Shown: positions 10,022 through 17,835, counted from the stretch's first letter. The stretch: 64,000 nt of DNA from Chitinophaga niabensis (GCF_039545795.1 NZ_CP154260.1:3415001-3479000), one strand, 5' to 3'. The notes: a model not told the origin generated them from the letters alone. Made by a program: numbers and translations.

Positions 10022-10175
10022 GAATGGAACGTGAAATAACCTGACAAATGTAATAGAATTTCGAGGAAAAAATCCTGGGCTACAAGGATGTATGATTTAT
10101 GCACCTGCCGGACCTCCGTTTGCTTACAGGGAGAAAGGTCTTATCTGTTACGAACACACGGGAATGATTAAGAGA

Positions 10176-10238
10176 TAAGCCGGAATTCCAGACACGGAAA
10201 AGATGCTACAGGTTCGAATCCCGGCAAAACCGATATAA
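10176..10238 (+). pseudogene. Degenerate tRNA-like remnant (possibly tRNA-Leu)
   Basis: GGTTCGAATCCCG (10211-10223) is a textbook T-arm loop, and GGAATTCCAGACACGG (10182-10197) resembles the D-arm of class II tRNAs such as tRNA-Leu. No anticodon arm lies between them, the T-stem pairs at only 3 of 5 positions and no matching 5' acceptor strand is visible. A plus-strand terminator follows immediately, as after a real tRNA gene. It could be a decayed gene or the scar of an integration event; function as a tRNA is excluded. Confidence 0.45.
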
Positions 10239-10240
10239 GA

Positions 10241-10271
10241 ACGCCCCAGCTGTTGCCAGGGCGTCTTTCTT
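10241..10271 (+). terminator. Intrinsic terminator after the tRNA-like remnant
   Basis: ACGCCC (10241-10246) pairs with GGGCGT (10259-10264) and is followed by CTTTCTTT on the plus strand. The direction fits transcription through the tRNA-like remnant rather than the minus-strand oxidoreductase gene ending at 10318, whose sense strand has no U-run after the stem. Confidence 0.6.
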
Positions 10272-10317
10272 TATTCAATTGACTTTCTATTAAAGTGAGT
10301 TATGAGCCTCTTTATCC

Positions 10318-11664
10318 CTAAAAAGTCCGGTATTCGCCTGATAGATATTTATTCGCTTCCTCTTCTTTGAAACGGGCATTTGCGCCATCCCAGTTAAGCG
10401 TTTGGTTCGGGAAGCGCGCTGCGATAACACCCAGTAAAATTACTTCCGTAAGTTTCGCCGCATAAGAGAACGGTGCACTGCACTTAGATTTGCCGAGACA
10501 AGCGTCCACAAATTCGTGATAGTGTTTGTCCCCCTCAATATCGTAGCTGACAGTAGGTTTACCGGCTTCTCCCGCGGAGTCGAATTTGTTCAGGTCTATT
10601 TTTTCGTACTTGTTGCTGACAATCAACCTAGGCAGCTGCATGAAATGGGGTAGCAATAAGCGTTGGCCATTTTCACCGATAAACATGGCTCCCTGGTCAG
10701 GCAGTGCATCTCCGCCGGGTAGCGCCAACTCATCCTGCAGTTCCGGCGCTCCTTTGCCATCATACCAAACCCACTCCAGGGTTTTGGCGGTATATTCCGT
10801 TCCGGGGAAAATGTAAGTCACATGGTTCTTTTCAGCATGCCCAAAGTCGTTGGGCTGACGAGATTCATTTTTCACCGTTAAAGGAACACTTAACTTCAAT
10901 GCATTGTACGGCGTATCGAAGATGTGAACGCCCATGTCACCTAAAGTACCACAGCCATAGTCAACACACCGGCGCCAGTTGCCCGGATGATAGAATCCAT
11001 TTTTATAGGGTCGTTCTTTAGCCGTACCCAGCCACAGGTTCCAATCCAGCCCTTCAGGCACAGGATCACTTCCTTCGGGCACCGGCCCATCATAGCCCCA
11101 AACTTTTGGTGACCATGCTATTACTTTTTTTACCTTTCCGATAATTCCTTTTTGAATGAGAATAGTAGCCAGTTTGTAATCATAGAAAGAGTGCACCTGG
11201 ATGCCCATTTGTGTGATCAGTTTCTTCTCAGCGGCCACTGCCTCCATTTTACGGGACTCTGAAATATAGTGCGTAAGGGGCTTCTGGCAATAGACATTTT
11301 TATTCATCTCCATCGCCATAAGTGATACGGGCGCATGTGCGTGATCGGGGGTTGACACTACAACAGCATCGATATCCCCTCCCATACTCCTGAACATTTC
11401 CCTGTAGTCTGCAAATATTCTGGCGTTGGGATATTTTGCCTTTACGGCCGCCAGCTTACTGGCGTCAACATCACAAAGCGCGACCACATCTACAGAAGGA
11501 TGGGATGCAATACTTTTCAGATCGTTAACGCCCATTGCACCCAGGCCTACCTGGGCAATCCTCAATTTCTTATCGGAGCTGAATGCCAGCGACCTGAACG
11601 GCAGCAAAAAAGCCAGACTTCCGGCTGCTGTGTTTTTAAGGAAACTTCTTCTATTCATGTTCAT
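10318..11664 (-). CDS. Tat-exported Gfo/Idh/MocA-family oxidoreductase
   Basis: The product is 448 residues. The start carries a twin-arginine signal (NRRSFLKNTAAGSLAFLLP), so the folded protein is probably exported with its nucleotide cofactor. The Rossmann domain opens with 'IAQVGLGAMG' near residue 36, and 'NKNVYCQKPLTHYISESRKM' supplies the family's Lys-Pro catalytic-site motif. The C-terminal half has the usual alpha/beta dimerisation fold ('GDMGVHIFDTPYNAL', 'ACLGKSKCSAPFSYAAKLTEV'). Bacteroidota Tat-type members act on sugars or glycosides by NAD-dependent oxidation; the substrate here is unknown. It is a single transcription unit between the tRNA-like remnant and tRNA-Pro. Start may be ATG at 11664 or 11658. 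Confidence 0.9.
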   Translation of the reverse strand: MNMNRRSFLKNTAAGSLAFLLPFRSLAFSSDKKLRIAQVGLGAMGVNDLKSIASHPSVDVVALCDVDASKLAAVKAKYPNARIFADYREMFRSMGGDIDAVVVSTPDHAHAPVSLMAMEMNKNVYCQKPLTHYISESRKMEAVAAEKKLITQMGIQVHSFYDYKLATILIQKGIIGKVKKVIAWSPKVWGYDGPVPEGSDPVPEGLDWNLWLGTAKERPYKNGFYHPGNWRRCVDYGCGTLGDMGVHIFDTPYNALKLSVPLTVKNESRQPNDFGHAEKNHVTYIFPGTEYTAKTLEWVWYDGKGAPELQDELALPGGDALPDQGAMFIGENGQRLLLPHFMQLPRLIVSNKYEKIDLNKFDSAGEAGKPTVSYDIEGDKHYHEFVDACLGKSKCSAPFSYAAKLTEVILLGVIAARFPNQTLNWDGANARFKEEEANKYLSGEYRTF

Positions 11665-11771
11665 GAGCCAGGGTTTCTATTGATTTTGGTAATTACCCAA
11701 ATATAATAAAGTAGAAAGAAAAACTACCATTATTATGTATTCGTCACCTATCGGGTAAATAAGTAAAATAT

Positions 11772-11779
11772 TATATTTG
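11772..11779 (+). promoter_or_regulatory. Possible -7 box for the tRNA-Pro gene
   Basis: TATATTTG matches the Bacteroidota -7 consensus TAnnTTTG and lies 61 nt before the tRNA on the same strand. No convincing -33 TTG sits 19-20 nt upstream, so this is tentative. The rest of 11665-11840 is AT-rich and shows no gene. Confidence 0.35.
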
Positions 11780-11840
11780 ACCAGCTACACCTGAAAAATT
11801 CTGGAATTTCTGTGCAAGGACTAAATCTACGCAATGTTTA

Positions 11841-11914
11841 CGGGATATAGCGCAGCCCGGTAGCGCGCTTTGTTCGGGACGAAGGAGCCGCTGGTTCGAA
11901 TCCAGTCATCCCGA
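11841..11914 (+). tRNA. tRNA-Pro (anticodon CGG)
   Basis: A full cloverleaf folds: acceptor CGGGATA with CATCCCG, D-arm GCGC/GCGC, anticodon stem CTTTG/CGAAG around the loop TTCGGGA (anticodon CGG, reading CCG), and T-arm GCTGG/CCAGT around TTCGAAT. The discriminator is A at 11914, and CCA is not encoded. One defect stands out: the last acceptor pair (A at position 7 against C at 66) is a mismatch, where G-C would be expected. All other arms are intact, so it is probably functional. Confidence 0.9.
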
Positions 11915-11984
11915 CGAAAAAAAGGAATGGAAATGTGTTCTTTTCTTTATTCTTTACTTATTTAGAACTTCCCAGCGAAAATAG

Positions 11985-12008
11985 AAAAAGCGGTCAAAAC
12001 CGCCTTTT
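11985..12008 (-). terminator. Bidirectional intrinsic terminator
   Basis: AAAAGCGGT (11986-11994) pairs with ACCGC-C-TTTT (11999-12008) around a CAAA loop. U-runs are present in both senses. It lies 42 nt beyond the stop of the minus-strand SDR / SnoaL-like operon and 70 nt beyond tRNA-Pro, so it can serve both. Confidence 0.65.
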
Positions 12009-12050
12009 GCTCTTTGCAGTATAAGAAGCGCCACGTATTTTATTATACAG

Positions 12051-12374
12051 CTAGCTCGTTACTTTTAAAGTTTGAATAAGTCCATCTTTTATATCAAAAT
12101 GAAATTTTAAGATAATCGGACTTCCATCAAATGTTCCTGAACACTCTGCAGATAAAACGCTTGTTTTACCTTCATGAGCTATTGACAGAGGCTTCATTAC
12201 CGATTTATACTTTTTATTTGCTTCTTCGATCCACTCCTGGATAGCTTTTCTTCCAGTATGCGTTTTCCCTTCGTCAAACGCAACGGCTGTTTCTGTAAAA
12301 CAGTTAGCATAAGCCAGACTGTCGTATTGGTTTTGAGCCGTTACTAAGTCAGTTATTACTTTTGGTAAATTCAT
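12051..12374 (-). CDS. SnoaL-like (NTF2-fold) protein
   Basis: The product is 107 residues, the usual size of a single NTF2-like/SnoaL-like domain. Visible hallmarks are an N-terminal helix with 'AQNQYDSLAYANCFTETAVAFD', the loop 'EGKTHTGRKAIQEWIEEANKKY' and the closing strands 'LKFHFDIKDGLIQTLKV'. Such small proteins bind or isomerise hydrophobic small molecules, or serve as accessory subunits; no catalytic residue set can be assigned. It lies 22 nt downstream of the SDR gene on the same strand, so both are probably expressed together from the promoter shared with the divergent HxlR regulator. Confidence 0.75.
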   Translation of the reverse strand: MNLPKVITDLVTAQNQYDSLAYANCFTETAVAFDEGKTHTGRKAIQEWIEEANKKYKSVMKPLSIAHEGKTSVLSAECSGTFDGSPIILKFHFDIKDGLIQTLKVTS

Positions 12375-12396
12375 GATTTGTTTTTTTTATTGGATA

Positions 12397-13179
12397 TTAA
12401 ATTGTTGGTAGTGTGCCGCCATCGATGACGAATTCTGTCCCTGTTAGATAGTTCGCTTTCGGAGAAACCAGAAACCCAACCAGTTCAGCTACTTCTTCGG
12501 GCTCTGCTGGTCTTCCGAAGGGTATTCCACCCAAGGCATCTATAACGCTTTGTTGAGCCTCCTCAATAGAACAATTTGAACTATGGGCGATCCGTTCCAA
12601 AAAATATTTGACATTTTCAGTCCTGATCCATCCTGGAGAAACTGTCAGTACCCGCACCCCTTTAGGAGTCACCTCTTTCGATAACCCTTTGCTGTAATTG
12701 ATCAGGCCAGCCTTAGCTGCCGCATATGGAAGCGTTGCATCATATAAGGGAAGCCGCCCCTGGATAGAAGCAATATGAATGATCACCCCGTTTTTCTGCT
12801 CAAGCATTTGCGGTAAAAATCCACGGTCTAATCTCACTGGTGCCAGTAGATTTGTTTGCAGGGTTTTCTCCCAGTCTTTATCGGTTAAAACCGCAAAACC
12901 ACCTCCCGGGGTTTCCGACGCTCCCAGGTTATTTATAAGGATGTCGAGTTTTTTGTGTTTTGACAAGACTTCGTCCACCACTTTTTGTGTTCCCGGTTCC
13001 GTACTCAGATCTGCTGAAATAAAATGCAGGTTTTTGGTTAGATTTTCAGGTGCGTTCCTTGCGGTAATAATAACAGTTGCGCCAGCCTGTAGCAGCCTTT
13101 CTGCAATTGCCCTTCCGGCTCCCTTTGTTCCTCCTGTTACCAATGCAATTTTACCATTTAACTCATTGTTGTAATTCAT
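12397..13179 (-). CDS. Short-chain dehydrogenase/reductase (SDR), HxlR-linked
   Basis: The product is 260 residues from ATG at 13179, a typical classical SDR. The cofactor motif is 'ALVTGGTKGAGRAIAERL', followed by 'INNLGAS' and the catalytic 'IASIQGRLPLYDATLPYAAAKAGL'-region with Tyr-x-x-x-Lys (YAAAK); the C-terminus has 'EFVIDGGTLPTI'. It should use NAD(P)H on a carbonyl or alcohol substrate. A longer reading from 13317 exists, but its first 46 residues look like translated promoter DNA and would overlap the divergent regulator's start, so 13179 is preferred (AAAAGAAAACAGT precedes it). A palindrome at 13258-13273, 78 nt upstream, is the probable operator. Confidence 0.9.
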   Translation of the reverse strand: MNYNNELNGKIALVTGGTKGAGRAIAERLLQAGATVIITARNAPENLTKNLHFISADLSTEPGTQKVVDEVLSKHKKLDILINNLGASETPGGGFAVLTDKDWEKTLQTNLLAPVRLDRGFLPQMLEQKNGVIIHIASIQGRLPLYDATLPYAAAKAGLINYSKGLSKEVTPKGVRVLTVSPGWIRTENVKYFLERIAHSSNCSIEEAQQSVIDALGGIPFGRPAEPEEVAELVGFLVSPKANYLTGTEFVIDGGTLPTI

Positions 13180-13257
13180 ACTGTTTTCTTTTAAAATTGA
13201 TACTGCAATTTCAGACGTATGAGCTGCTAAAACAATTACGGGGAATCGAATTGCATA

Positions 13258-13273
13258 GGGATAAATTTGTCCC
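13258..13273. promoter_or_regulatory. Putative HxlR operator palindrome, copy 1
   Basis: GGGATAAATTTGTCCC is a 16-bp palindrome with one imperfect pair. It sits 78 nt from the SDR ATG (minus) and 38 nt from the hxlR ATG (plus). The same motif, GGGANAAATTTNTCCC, recurs at 43715-43730 and 45126-45141 near the second HxlR gene with matching distances. Binding by HxlR is inferred. Confidence 0.65.
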
Positions 13274-13311
13274 ATATTGTATTTATAAGAACAATAGGTT
13301 AATTTTATACA

Positions 13312-13725
13312 ATGCACGAAAGAAAAACTCCTTTAAATTTGAATTGCGGCCTTGACCTGATAGGCGAGGTTTTGTATGGCAAATGGAAGATCCGTTTACT
13401 TTGGTTTATTAACGAAGGGCATAAACGTCCGAGTGAATTGCAAAGAAAAATCCCAGATGCATCACGAAGAGTTTTGAATGTACAGTTAAACGAACTTGAA
13501 GCTCACGACTTAATTAAAAAGAAAGTGTTCGCAGCGGCTCCTCCCAAAGTGGAATATTCTATGACACCTTTTGGAAAAACAATAATTCCTATCATCGGGG
13601 CTTTAGGTAAATGGGGCGATGAAAACGAGAAAAGATTACGTGATCTTATCCTGAATAGTAAAATAAAACTGCATGCAGAGAATTATAACAGTATTAAACA
13701 ACGTAAAGCCATCAAATACGATTAA
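13312..13725 (+). CDS. HxlR-family transcriptional regulator, copy 1
   Basis: The product is 137 residues with a winged helix-turn-helix covering about 10-105: 'NLNCGLDLIGEVLYGKWKI', 'RPSELQRKIPDASRRVLNVQL' and the wing 'VEYSMTPFGKTIIPII'. The Cys near the N-terminus (NLNCGL) is the position often used for redox or electrophile sensing in this family. HxlR proteins commonly regulate a divergently transcribed oxidoreductase; here that is the SDR at 12397-13179. A palindrome lies 38 nt upstream of the ATG. A -7-like TAATTTTA (13300-13307) ends only 4 nt before the ATG, so the mRNA could be almost leaderless. The start fits the family N-terminus. Confidence 0.9.
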   Translation: MHERKTPLNLNCGLDLIGEVLYGKWKIRLLWFINEGHKRPSELQRKIPDASRRVLNVQLNELEAHDLIKKKVFAAAPPKVEYSMTPFGKTIIPIIGALGKWGDENEKRLRDLILNSKIKLHAENYNSIKQRKAIKYD

Positions 13726-13925
13726 GCAATTTAATTCAATACATCCATCTCTTCACTTCTACTGATTAGTATAAAAACTCCTTTTGTCAAAACAACCCAA
13801 AATACAGCGCTAAAGATATAGCTGCATTAAATGTATTATCCGACAAGTGGAAAAAATGCATAATATGGATTCAATGGGTACTTTACTTAGAGATGATGTA
13901 GGCTTTGTTATTGTTGGCGGTAAGT

Positions 13926-14999
13926 TCATTTTTCTCTTGCAGCAATCAATTTATCTAAAAACTTTAAGTAAAGATCTGTTGAAGTTTGCCTGCCATAATC
14001 ATATTTAGTTTTGAATGCGATTACTAAATCAAGTTTTGGTAAGACAGTTATAAATTGTCCGTATGCACCTGTAGCAGAATATGCATTTTGATACGCTCCT
14101 TTGTTATAAGGCCCATCCCAAATCCACCATAAGTAGCCATAACCAAAATGATAATAAGCCGTCCCTTCTTCAACAGCCTTCCTGTAAGGTGAAACAACAG
14201 AAGTTGTTCTTTTTACCCAGTCTGCCGGAATAATTTGCTCATCTTTCCATTTTCCGTTTCTCAACATCAAATAGCCGATTCTTGCCATATCTCTCGTTGA
14301 AAACCAAATATGATAAGCTAAGTATTTTGATCTTGTACTATCGCCAGTTTTGCGTTGCTCATTTATGTTCCAATCCTGCATTTTTAAAGGTTTTGCAAAC
14401 ATTGAATCAATGAGTTGATAAATAGTTTTACCTGTCCGCTGCTCCAAAATATACCCTGCAACATTAAAATCCCAGTTGTTATATAGCCAAAACTCACCTG
14501 GTTTAACACGTCCTCGTTTTGGCGCCATTGCCGATGCATCCCCCTCATTACTTGCGGCATGATAAACACCGGAACGGGCTGTAAGCAAATCTTTTATAGT
14601 AGCCTTTTTTTCTTCCGGCAACAAACCACCAACATCTTCAATATGCAACCGTTCAATTGTGGTTGAAAGATCAATTTCCCCACTTTCCACAAAAGGTCCG
14701 TACAACATTGACAAGATACTTTTTCTGCAGGATGCTATATAGCTTGTTTCTTTTGTATCGCCATAATCAAAAAGAATTTTTCCTGATTGGATTACAACTA
14801 CGCCCGTCGCGTTTGTACTGTCAATAATGTATAACTTTAGCTTATTCAAACTTTCATTATTCCAACCATTTTTTGCCACGTTGGTTTCTGATTGCCACGA
14901 GCTATCGGGATATATATAATTGTCACTAGAACTGCTTTTTTCTTGTTGACCAAAAGCGAGGTGAGAAATAAATATTGCCAACAATAAAAGTCTTTGCAT
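13926..14999 (-). CDS. Beta-lactamase-family serine hydrolase (class C/esterase type)
   Basis: The product is 357 residues with a signal peptide (MQRLLLLAIFISHLAFG). The nucleophile motif SxxK is Ser90-Cys-Arg-Lys93 ('SYIASCRKSILSM') and the second motif Tyr-x-Asn is Tyr173-Asn174-Asn175 ('FWLYNNWDFNV'). Overall layout resembles the class C beta-lactamase/6-aminohexanoate-dimer hydrolase group ('ISTTIERL'-type loop, 'ARSGVYHAAS', 'DMARIGYLMLRNGKW'). Such proteins act as esterases, amidases or peptidases in the periplasm; true beta-lactam hydrolysis is not shown. It is a single gene. The 200 nt between it and the HxlR gene contain only short reading frames. Confidence 0.85.
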   Translation of the reverse strand: MQRLLLLAIFISHLAFGQQEKSSSSDNYIYPDSSWQSETNVAKNGWNNESLNKLKLYIIDSTNATGVVVIQSGKILFDYGDTKETSYIASCRKSILSMLYGPFVESGEIDLSTTIERLHIEDVGGLLPEEKKATIKDLLTARSGVYHAASNEGDASAMAPKRGRVKPGEFWLYNNWDFNVAGYILEQRTGKTIYQLIDSMFAKPLKMQDWNINEQRKTGDSTRSKYLAYHIWFSTRDMARIGYLMLRNGKWKDEQIIPADWVKRTTSVVSPYRKAVEEGTAYYHFGYGYLWWIWDGPYNKGAYQNAYSATGAYGQFITVLPKLDLVIAFKTKYDYGRQTSTDLYLKFLDKLIAAREK

Positions 15000-15071
15000 T
15001 GCTTTGTAAATTTTGAACTGGCTAAAATACGCTACTTTGAAATAGCAGAAATCATTTATAATGATTTATGC

Positions 15072-15767
15072 TCAACAGATCATCAACAATCTATGCTGTC
15101 CAGACTCCTTTGGTGCACGGTGAAGACAAGGAGGAACCTGACTTTCAGGATGATCAACCGCCAACCTCCACAGGTTACCGAGGCCTAAGCTTATTGTGCG
15201 CGCGGTAGGTTCAGCCTGATAGTGCAGATCAAAAAAATGTTCACTTAAAAATGCTTCAAAACCTTCATCCGCTCCCTGATACAGCTTTTTGAGTTCATCA
15301 CGTATTTCTGGAATAAGCACCTTCTTTTTGCCCTGAGAATTTGGTAATATTTCACTCGGCTCGCCATAGTAAGTGCATAAAAAGGTATCAGTGGGTATAG
15401 GAGAGCGATCTACATGAAAAGAATAAACATCCGTTGGCAAAAACGGGAAGGTATCATCCCGATCATAATGGTTGATCACATTAAGGATTGGAGATGCGCC
15501 ATGAGCCTTCAAAGCATTCAAGTCATTCAGAAGAATTTCACGGGCGAGCTGCCCTTGTTCACTCAACTGAAGTTCACAAAGTTCTTCCTGTTCAATTACC
15601 GTTATGTTTCCACTTAGCACTACCTTTTTAATAATCTCAGAAAAATCACCTGTTAACTTACGCGTCCAGCAAATCGCATTGATTATCCCACTAAATGGCG
15701 TAGCTACAAGATCATTAAAACTCGTGACACAGTGAACCTGATTCTCAGCGCGAGATAGATCTATCAT
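15072..15767 (-). CDS. DUF1826-like protein
   Basis: From ATG at 15767 the product is 231 residues. Two conserved blocks resemble DUF1826: 'YSFHVDRSPIPTDTFLCTYYG' (split motif FHVDR...CTY.G, about 115-135) and the C-terminal 'VPPCLHRAPKESGQHRLLM' with an HRxP motif. The spaced His/Asp residues suggest a cupin- or dioxygenase-like metal site, but DUF1826 has no established activity. A frame from TTG at 15845 would add 26 hydrophobic residues, but it runs through a strong terminator hairpin (15825-15856), so the ATG is preferred. The gene is not obviously co-transcribed with its neighbours. Confidence 0.6.
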   Translation of the reverse strand: MIDLSRAENQVHCVTSFNDLVATPFSGIINAICWTRKLTGDFSEIIKKVVLSGNITVIEQEELCELQLSEQGQLAREILLNDLNALKAHGASPILNVINHYDRDDTFPFLPTDVYSFHVDRSPIPTDTFLCTYYGEPSEILPNSQGKKKVLIPEIRDELKKLYQGADEGFEAFLSEHFFDLHYQAEPTARTISLGLGNLWRLAVDHPESQVPPCLHRAPKESGQHRLLMIC

Positions 15768-15820
15768 AACCGTAAAGATAACAACAAAAGCCAACAGATA
15801 GTGTCCGGCCCTGAGCCAAT

Positions 15821-15856
15821 GCAAAACAGCGCCATTTGAAGACAAAAGGCGCTGTT
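15821..15856 (-). terminator. Strong intrinsic terminator
   Basis: On the minus strand AACAGCGCC and GGCGCTGTT form a perfect 9-bp stem (arms 15848-15856 and 15825-15833) followed by TTTTGC. It lies 5 nt past the stop of the membrane-protein gene at 15862-16350 and separates it from the DUF1826-like gene. Confidence 0.85.
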
Positions 15857-15861
15857 CCTCA

Positions 15862-16350
15862 CTATAAAGCCCTATTAATCTTCCTTTGCTTCCGGAATTG
15901 ATAAATAGACCCGGCTATAAATAGTATTAAAATAGCAAAGAGTGTTCTTCCTATTACAGGGTCGCTGATATCCTTTGCCAATGGATGCCCGACCGGAATA
16001 CGGGTAAATGTTTCATTGACTGTTGGAAGCATTGACAGGAAGAAACTAAACGACAGAAAGAAATTTTCAAAATAACGGGCTTTGTTACTTTCTCTCTTTC
16101 GGGAAACAAGGGAATAGGCTGCTACGATCAGAATAATGATCAGTATAGAAAAAGCATGCCCCGGGTTAAATCCACCCTTCCTGGATATTCCCAACGCTGT
16201 TAATGACGTAACAAGCGTGCAATAAAAATAGACTTTGCCTGTAATTTGTCTTAAGTCAATTTTACCATATCGCACAAATGCTATCAATGCAGCGATAATG
16301 GCAATAACGCCTATAGCCGTATGAAAGATCCCTAAATTTGATAGTCCCAT
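15862..16350 (-). CDS. DUF2306-like membrane protein
   Basis: The product is 162 residues with about four transmembrane helices: 'IFHTAIGVIAIIAALIAFV', 'GKVYFYCTLVTSLTALGI', 'HAFSILIIILIVAAYSLV' and 'TLFAILILFIAGSIYQF'. The pattern of a first-helix His, a Gly-Lys-x-Tyr start of helix 2 and 'GGFNPGHAFS' before helix 3 resembles DUF2306 inner-membrane proteins, which have conserved His residues and no proven function. It begins 19 nt after the OsmC-family gene on the same strand, so the two probably form an operon that ends at the terminator 15821-15856. Confidence 0.65.
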   Translation of the reverse strand: MGLSNLGIFHTAIGVIAIIAALIAFVRYGKIDLRQITGKVYFYCTLVTSLTALGISRKGGFNPGHAFSILIIILIVAAYSLVSRKRESNKARYFENFFLSFSFFLSMLPTVNETFTRIPVGHPLAKDISDPVIGRTLFAILILFIAGSIYQFRKQRKINRAL

Positions 16351-16369
16351 AATTTTAAGATTTAATGAA

Positions 16370-16786
16370 TTAAGACACCATATGGGCCTCTGAACTAACA
16401 GGTATCCTCAGCACTTTCGATATCAGACAATTCTGCTCAGCACTTTTGGTAATGGCTTCAAATTCATTGGCGGTAATGCCTGGTACAGTGGCGGTGATAG
16501 AAAGATGTATACCTGTGATATCCAGGCCTTCCATGGATAAAATCGCCTCCGTATCCAATGACTCAGGGCTCAATCCCTTTTCTGTCAATGCAAAACAAAC
16601 TGCCATTGTAAAGCACCCGGCATGCGCTGCCGCCAACAATTCTTCGGGATTGGTGCCTTTTCCTTCTCCTGTAAAACGAGTCTTGAAACTGTAGTTTGTT
16701 TTGTTTAAAACTTCACTTTGTGTGGCTAATTCGCCCTTGCCTTCTTTTAGACTACCCGTCCAATGCGCTTTTGCTGTACGTTTCAT
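16370..16786 (-). CDS. OsmC-family peroxiredoxin
   Basis: The product is 138 residues, the normal length of OsmC/Ohr proteins. Both redox cysteines are visible: Cys58 in 'LLAAAHAGCFTMAVC' and Cys120 in 'SAEQNCLISKVL'. 'NPEELLAAAHAGCF' is the OsmC-type signature. The protein is expected to reduce organic hydroperoxides in the cytoplasm using the two Cys residues. It is followed at 19 nt by the DUF2306-like membrane gene and preceded, 86 nt away, by an AraC regulator on the same strand that may or may not control it. Confidence 0.92.
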   Translation of the reverse strand: MKRTAKAHWTGSLKEGKGELATQSEVLNKTNYSFKTRFTGEGKGTNPEELLAAAHAGCFTMAVCFALTEKGLSPESLDTEAILSMEGLDITGIHLSITATVPGITANEFEAITKSAEQNCLISKVLRIPVSSEAHMVS

Positions 16787-16872
16787 TTTTTCCTGTATTA
16801 AAATTTGATTGCCGATATTGACAATGCAAAATTGAAATACAAAAACCGGAGGGGTTTGGCGAATCGGGTCAA

Positions 16873-17727
16873 TTATTTGGTATTTTGGTTCAAGCGGTAC
16901 TGAGTGGGCGTTGCACCGTATTTATCGTGAAAGCTTTTTGTGAAATTTGCCAGATCATTAAATCCGCATTCAAAAGCAATGTCTGTAATGCGGTTATCAG
17001 ATGCTAAAAGCAGATCAGCAGCCTTTTCAAGCCTTTGGGTCTTAATATAATTTGCAGGCGTATCATTATACAATTTTGCAAATTCTCTTTTAAATGAAGA
17101 AACGCTTAAGTTGGTTTTACGTGCCAGATCTTCAACACCAACCTGTAGAAAAAGATTCGCTTCTATTATTTGTTTGAAAGTATAGGTAGCCGGCGAAAAA
17201 AGCTGGGACAATACTACTTGTATGGTTTCTGCATTTCGTGTTTGTGATAGCAACAAGATGATCTCCTTCAATTTCAAAATTAAAATATCATCATTTATCA
17301 AAGAGGGATTTTCAAAATAAAACAACAGGCCTTCAATATATTTCTGTATCAAAAAATCATTATTTATTCTTTCGCTTGCCAGGTTGGATATTGCATTACG
17401 GGGCTGTTGAAGCAATAGGGGAAGTTCTCTTTCATAGATCTTTTTTAAGATATCCGGATGGAAAGTAACTATCACAATTTCACCGTTGGTGTTTAAATCA
17501 GAATTGTGTATCCTGCTTCCGGAATGGATGCAATTTAGAAACAATGAATAATTAGTGGGAATATTGATATGCTCATCATCAAACTGATATTGCATCTCAC
17601 CTGCTAACATATATAAAAAGCAGGCTTGTTCTGAAACAGGGAAAGCAAATTCAAAAGGTGGTTTTAATACCACCTTTTGAATGAACGATCTTCCAAACAG
17701 ATCAATCTTTTTATAGTCAATCACCAT
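16873..17727 (-). CDS. AraC-family transcriptional regulator
   Basis: The product is 284 residues. The N-terminal part (about 1-165) is a cupin-like sensor domain ('VSEQACFLYMLAGEMQYQFDDEHINI'-region), and the C-terminus (about 185-280) holds two helix-turn-helix motifs: 'VGVEDLARKTNLSVSSFKREF' (split) and 'RITDIAFECGFNDLANFTKSF', ending in 'KYGATPTQYR'. It is a typical one-component AraC activator. Its target cannot be read directly; the downstream OsmC-type gene on the same strand is a candidate. The bound ligand is unknown. Confidence 0.9.
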   Translation of the reverse strand: MVIDYKKIDLFGRSFIQKVVLKPPFEFAFPVSEQACFLYMLAGEMQYQFDDEHINIPTNYSLFLNCIHSGSRIHNSDLNTNGEIVIVTFHPDILKKIYERELPLLLQQPRNAISNLASERINNDFLIQKYIEGLLFYFENPSLINDDILILKLKEIILLLSQTRNAETIQVVLSQLFSPATYTFKQIIEANLFLQVGVEDLARKTNLSVSSFKREFAKLYNDTPANYIKTQRLEKAADLLLASDNRITDIAFECGFNDLANFTKSFHDKYGATPTQYRLNQNTK

Positions 17728-17750
17728 CTTCTATCATTAAACTGTTGATA

Positions 17751-17788
17751 AAGAACGGATTTTTTATTGAAAGATTTGCCCCGTTCTT
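17751..17788 (-). terminator. Possible terminator after GAPDH
   Basis: On the minus strand AAGAACGG and CCGTTCTT form an 8-bp stem with a 22-nt loop, followed by TAT. It lies about 48 nt past the GAPDH stop and before the AraC gene. The long loop makes it weaker than the others listed. Confidence 0.4.
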
Positions 17789-17835
17789 ATGCCCCTGTCG
17801 CTTTTCACCACTGGAATTTCGGGCAGGTTTATGAC

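Noticed and set aside
13180..13317. 46-residue N-terminal extension of the SDR
   Set aside because: It translates the intergenic operator region and overlaps the divergent hxlR start.
13726..13925. Possible gene remnant, with a short plus-strand frame from about 13858 reading HNMDSMGTLLRDDVGFVIV
   Set aside because: It runs antisense into the serine hydrolase gene and shows no family I recognise; it is listed here only as a stretch without a supported gene.
15768..15845. N-terminal extension of the DUF1826-like protein from a TTG codon
   Set aside because: It passes through the perfect terminator hairpin at 15825-15856, so the ATG at 15767 is preferred.
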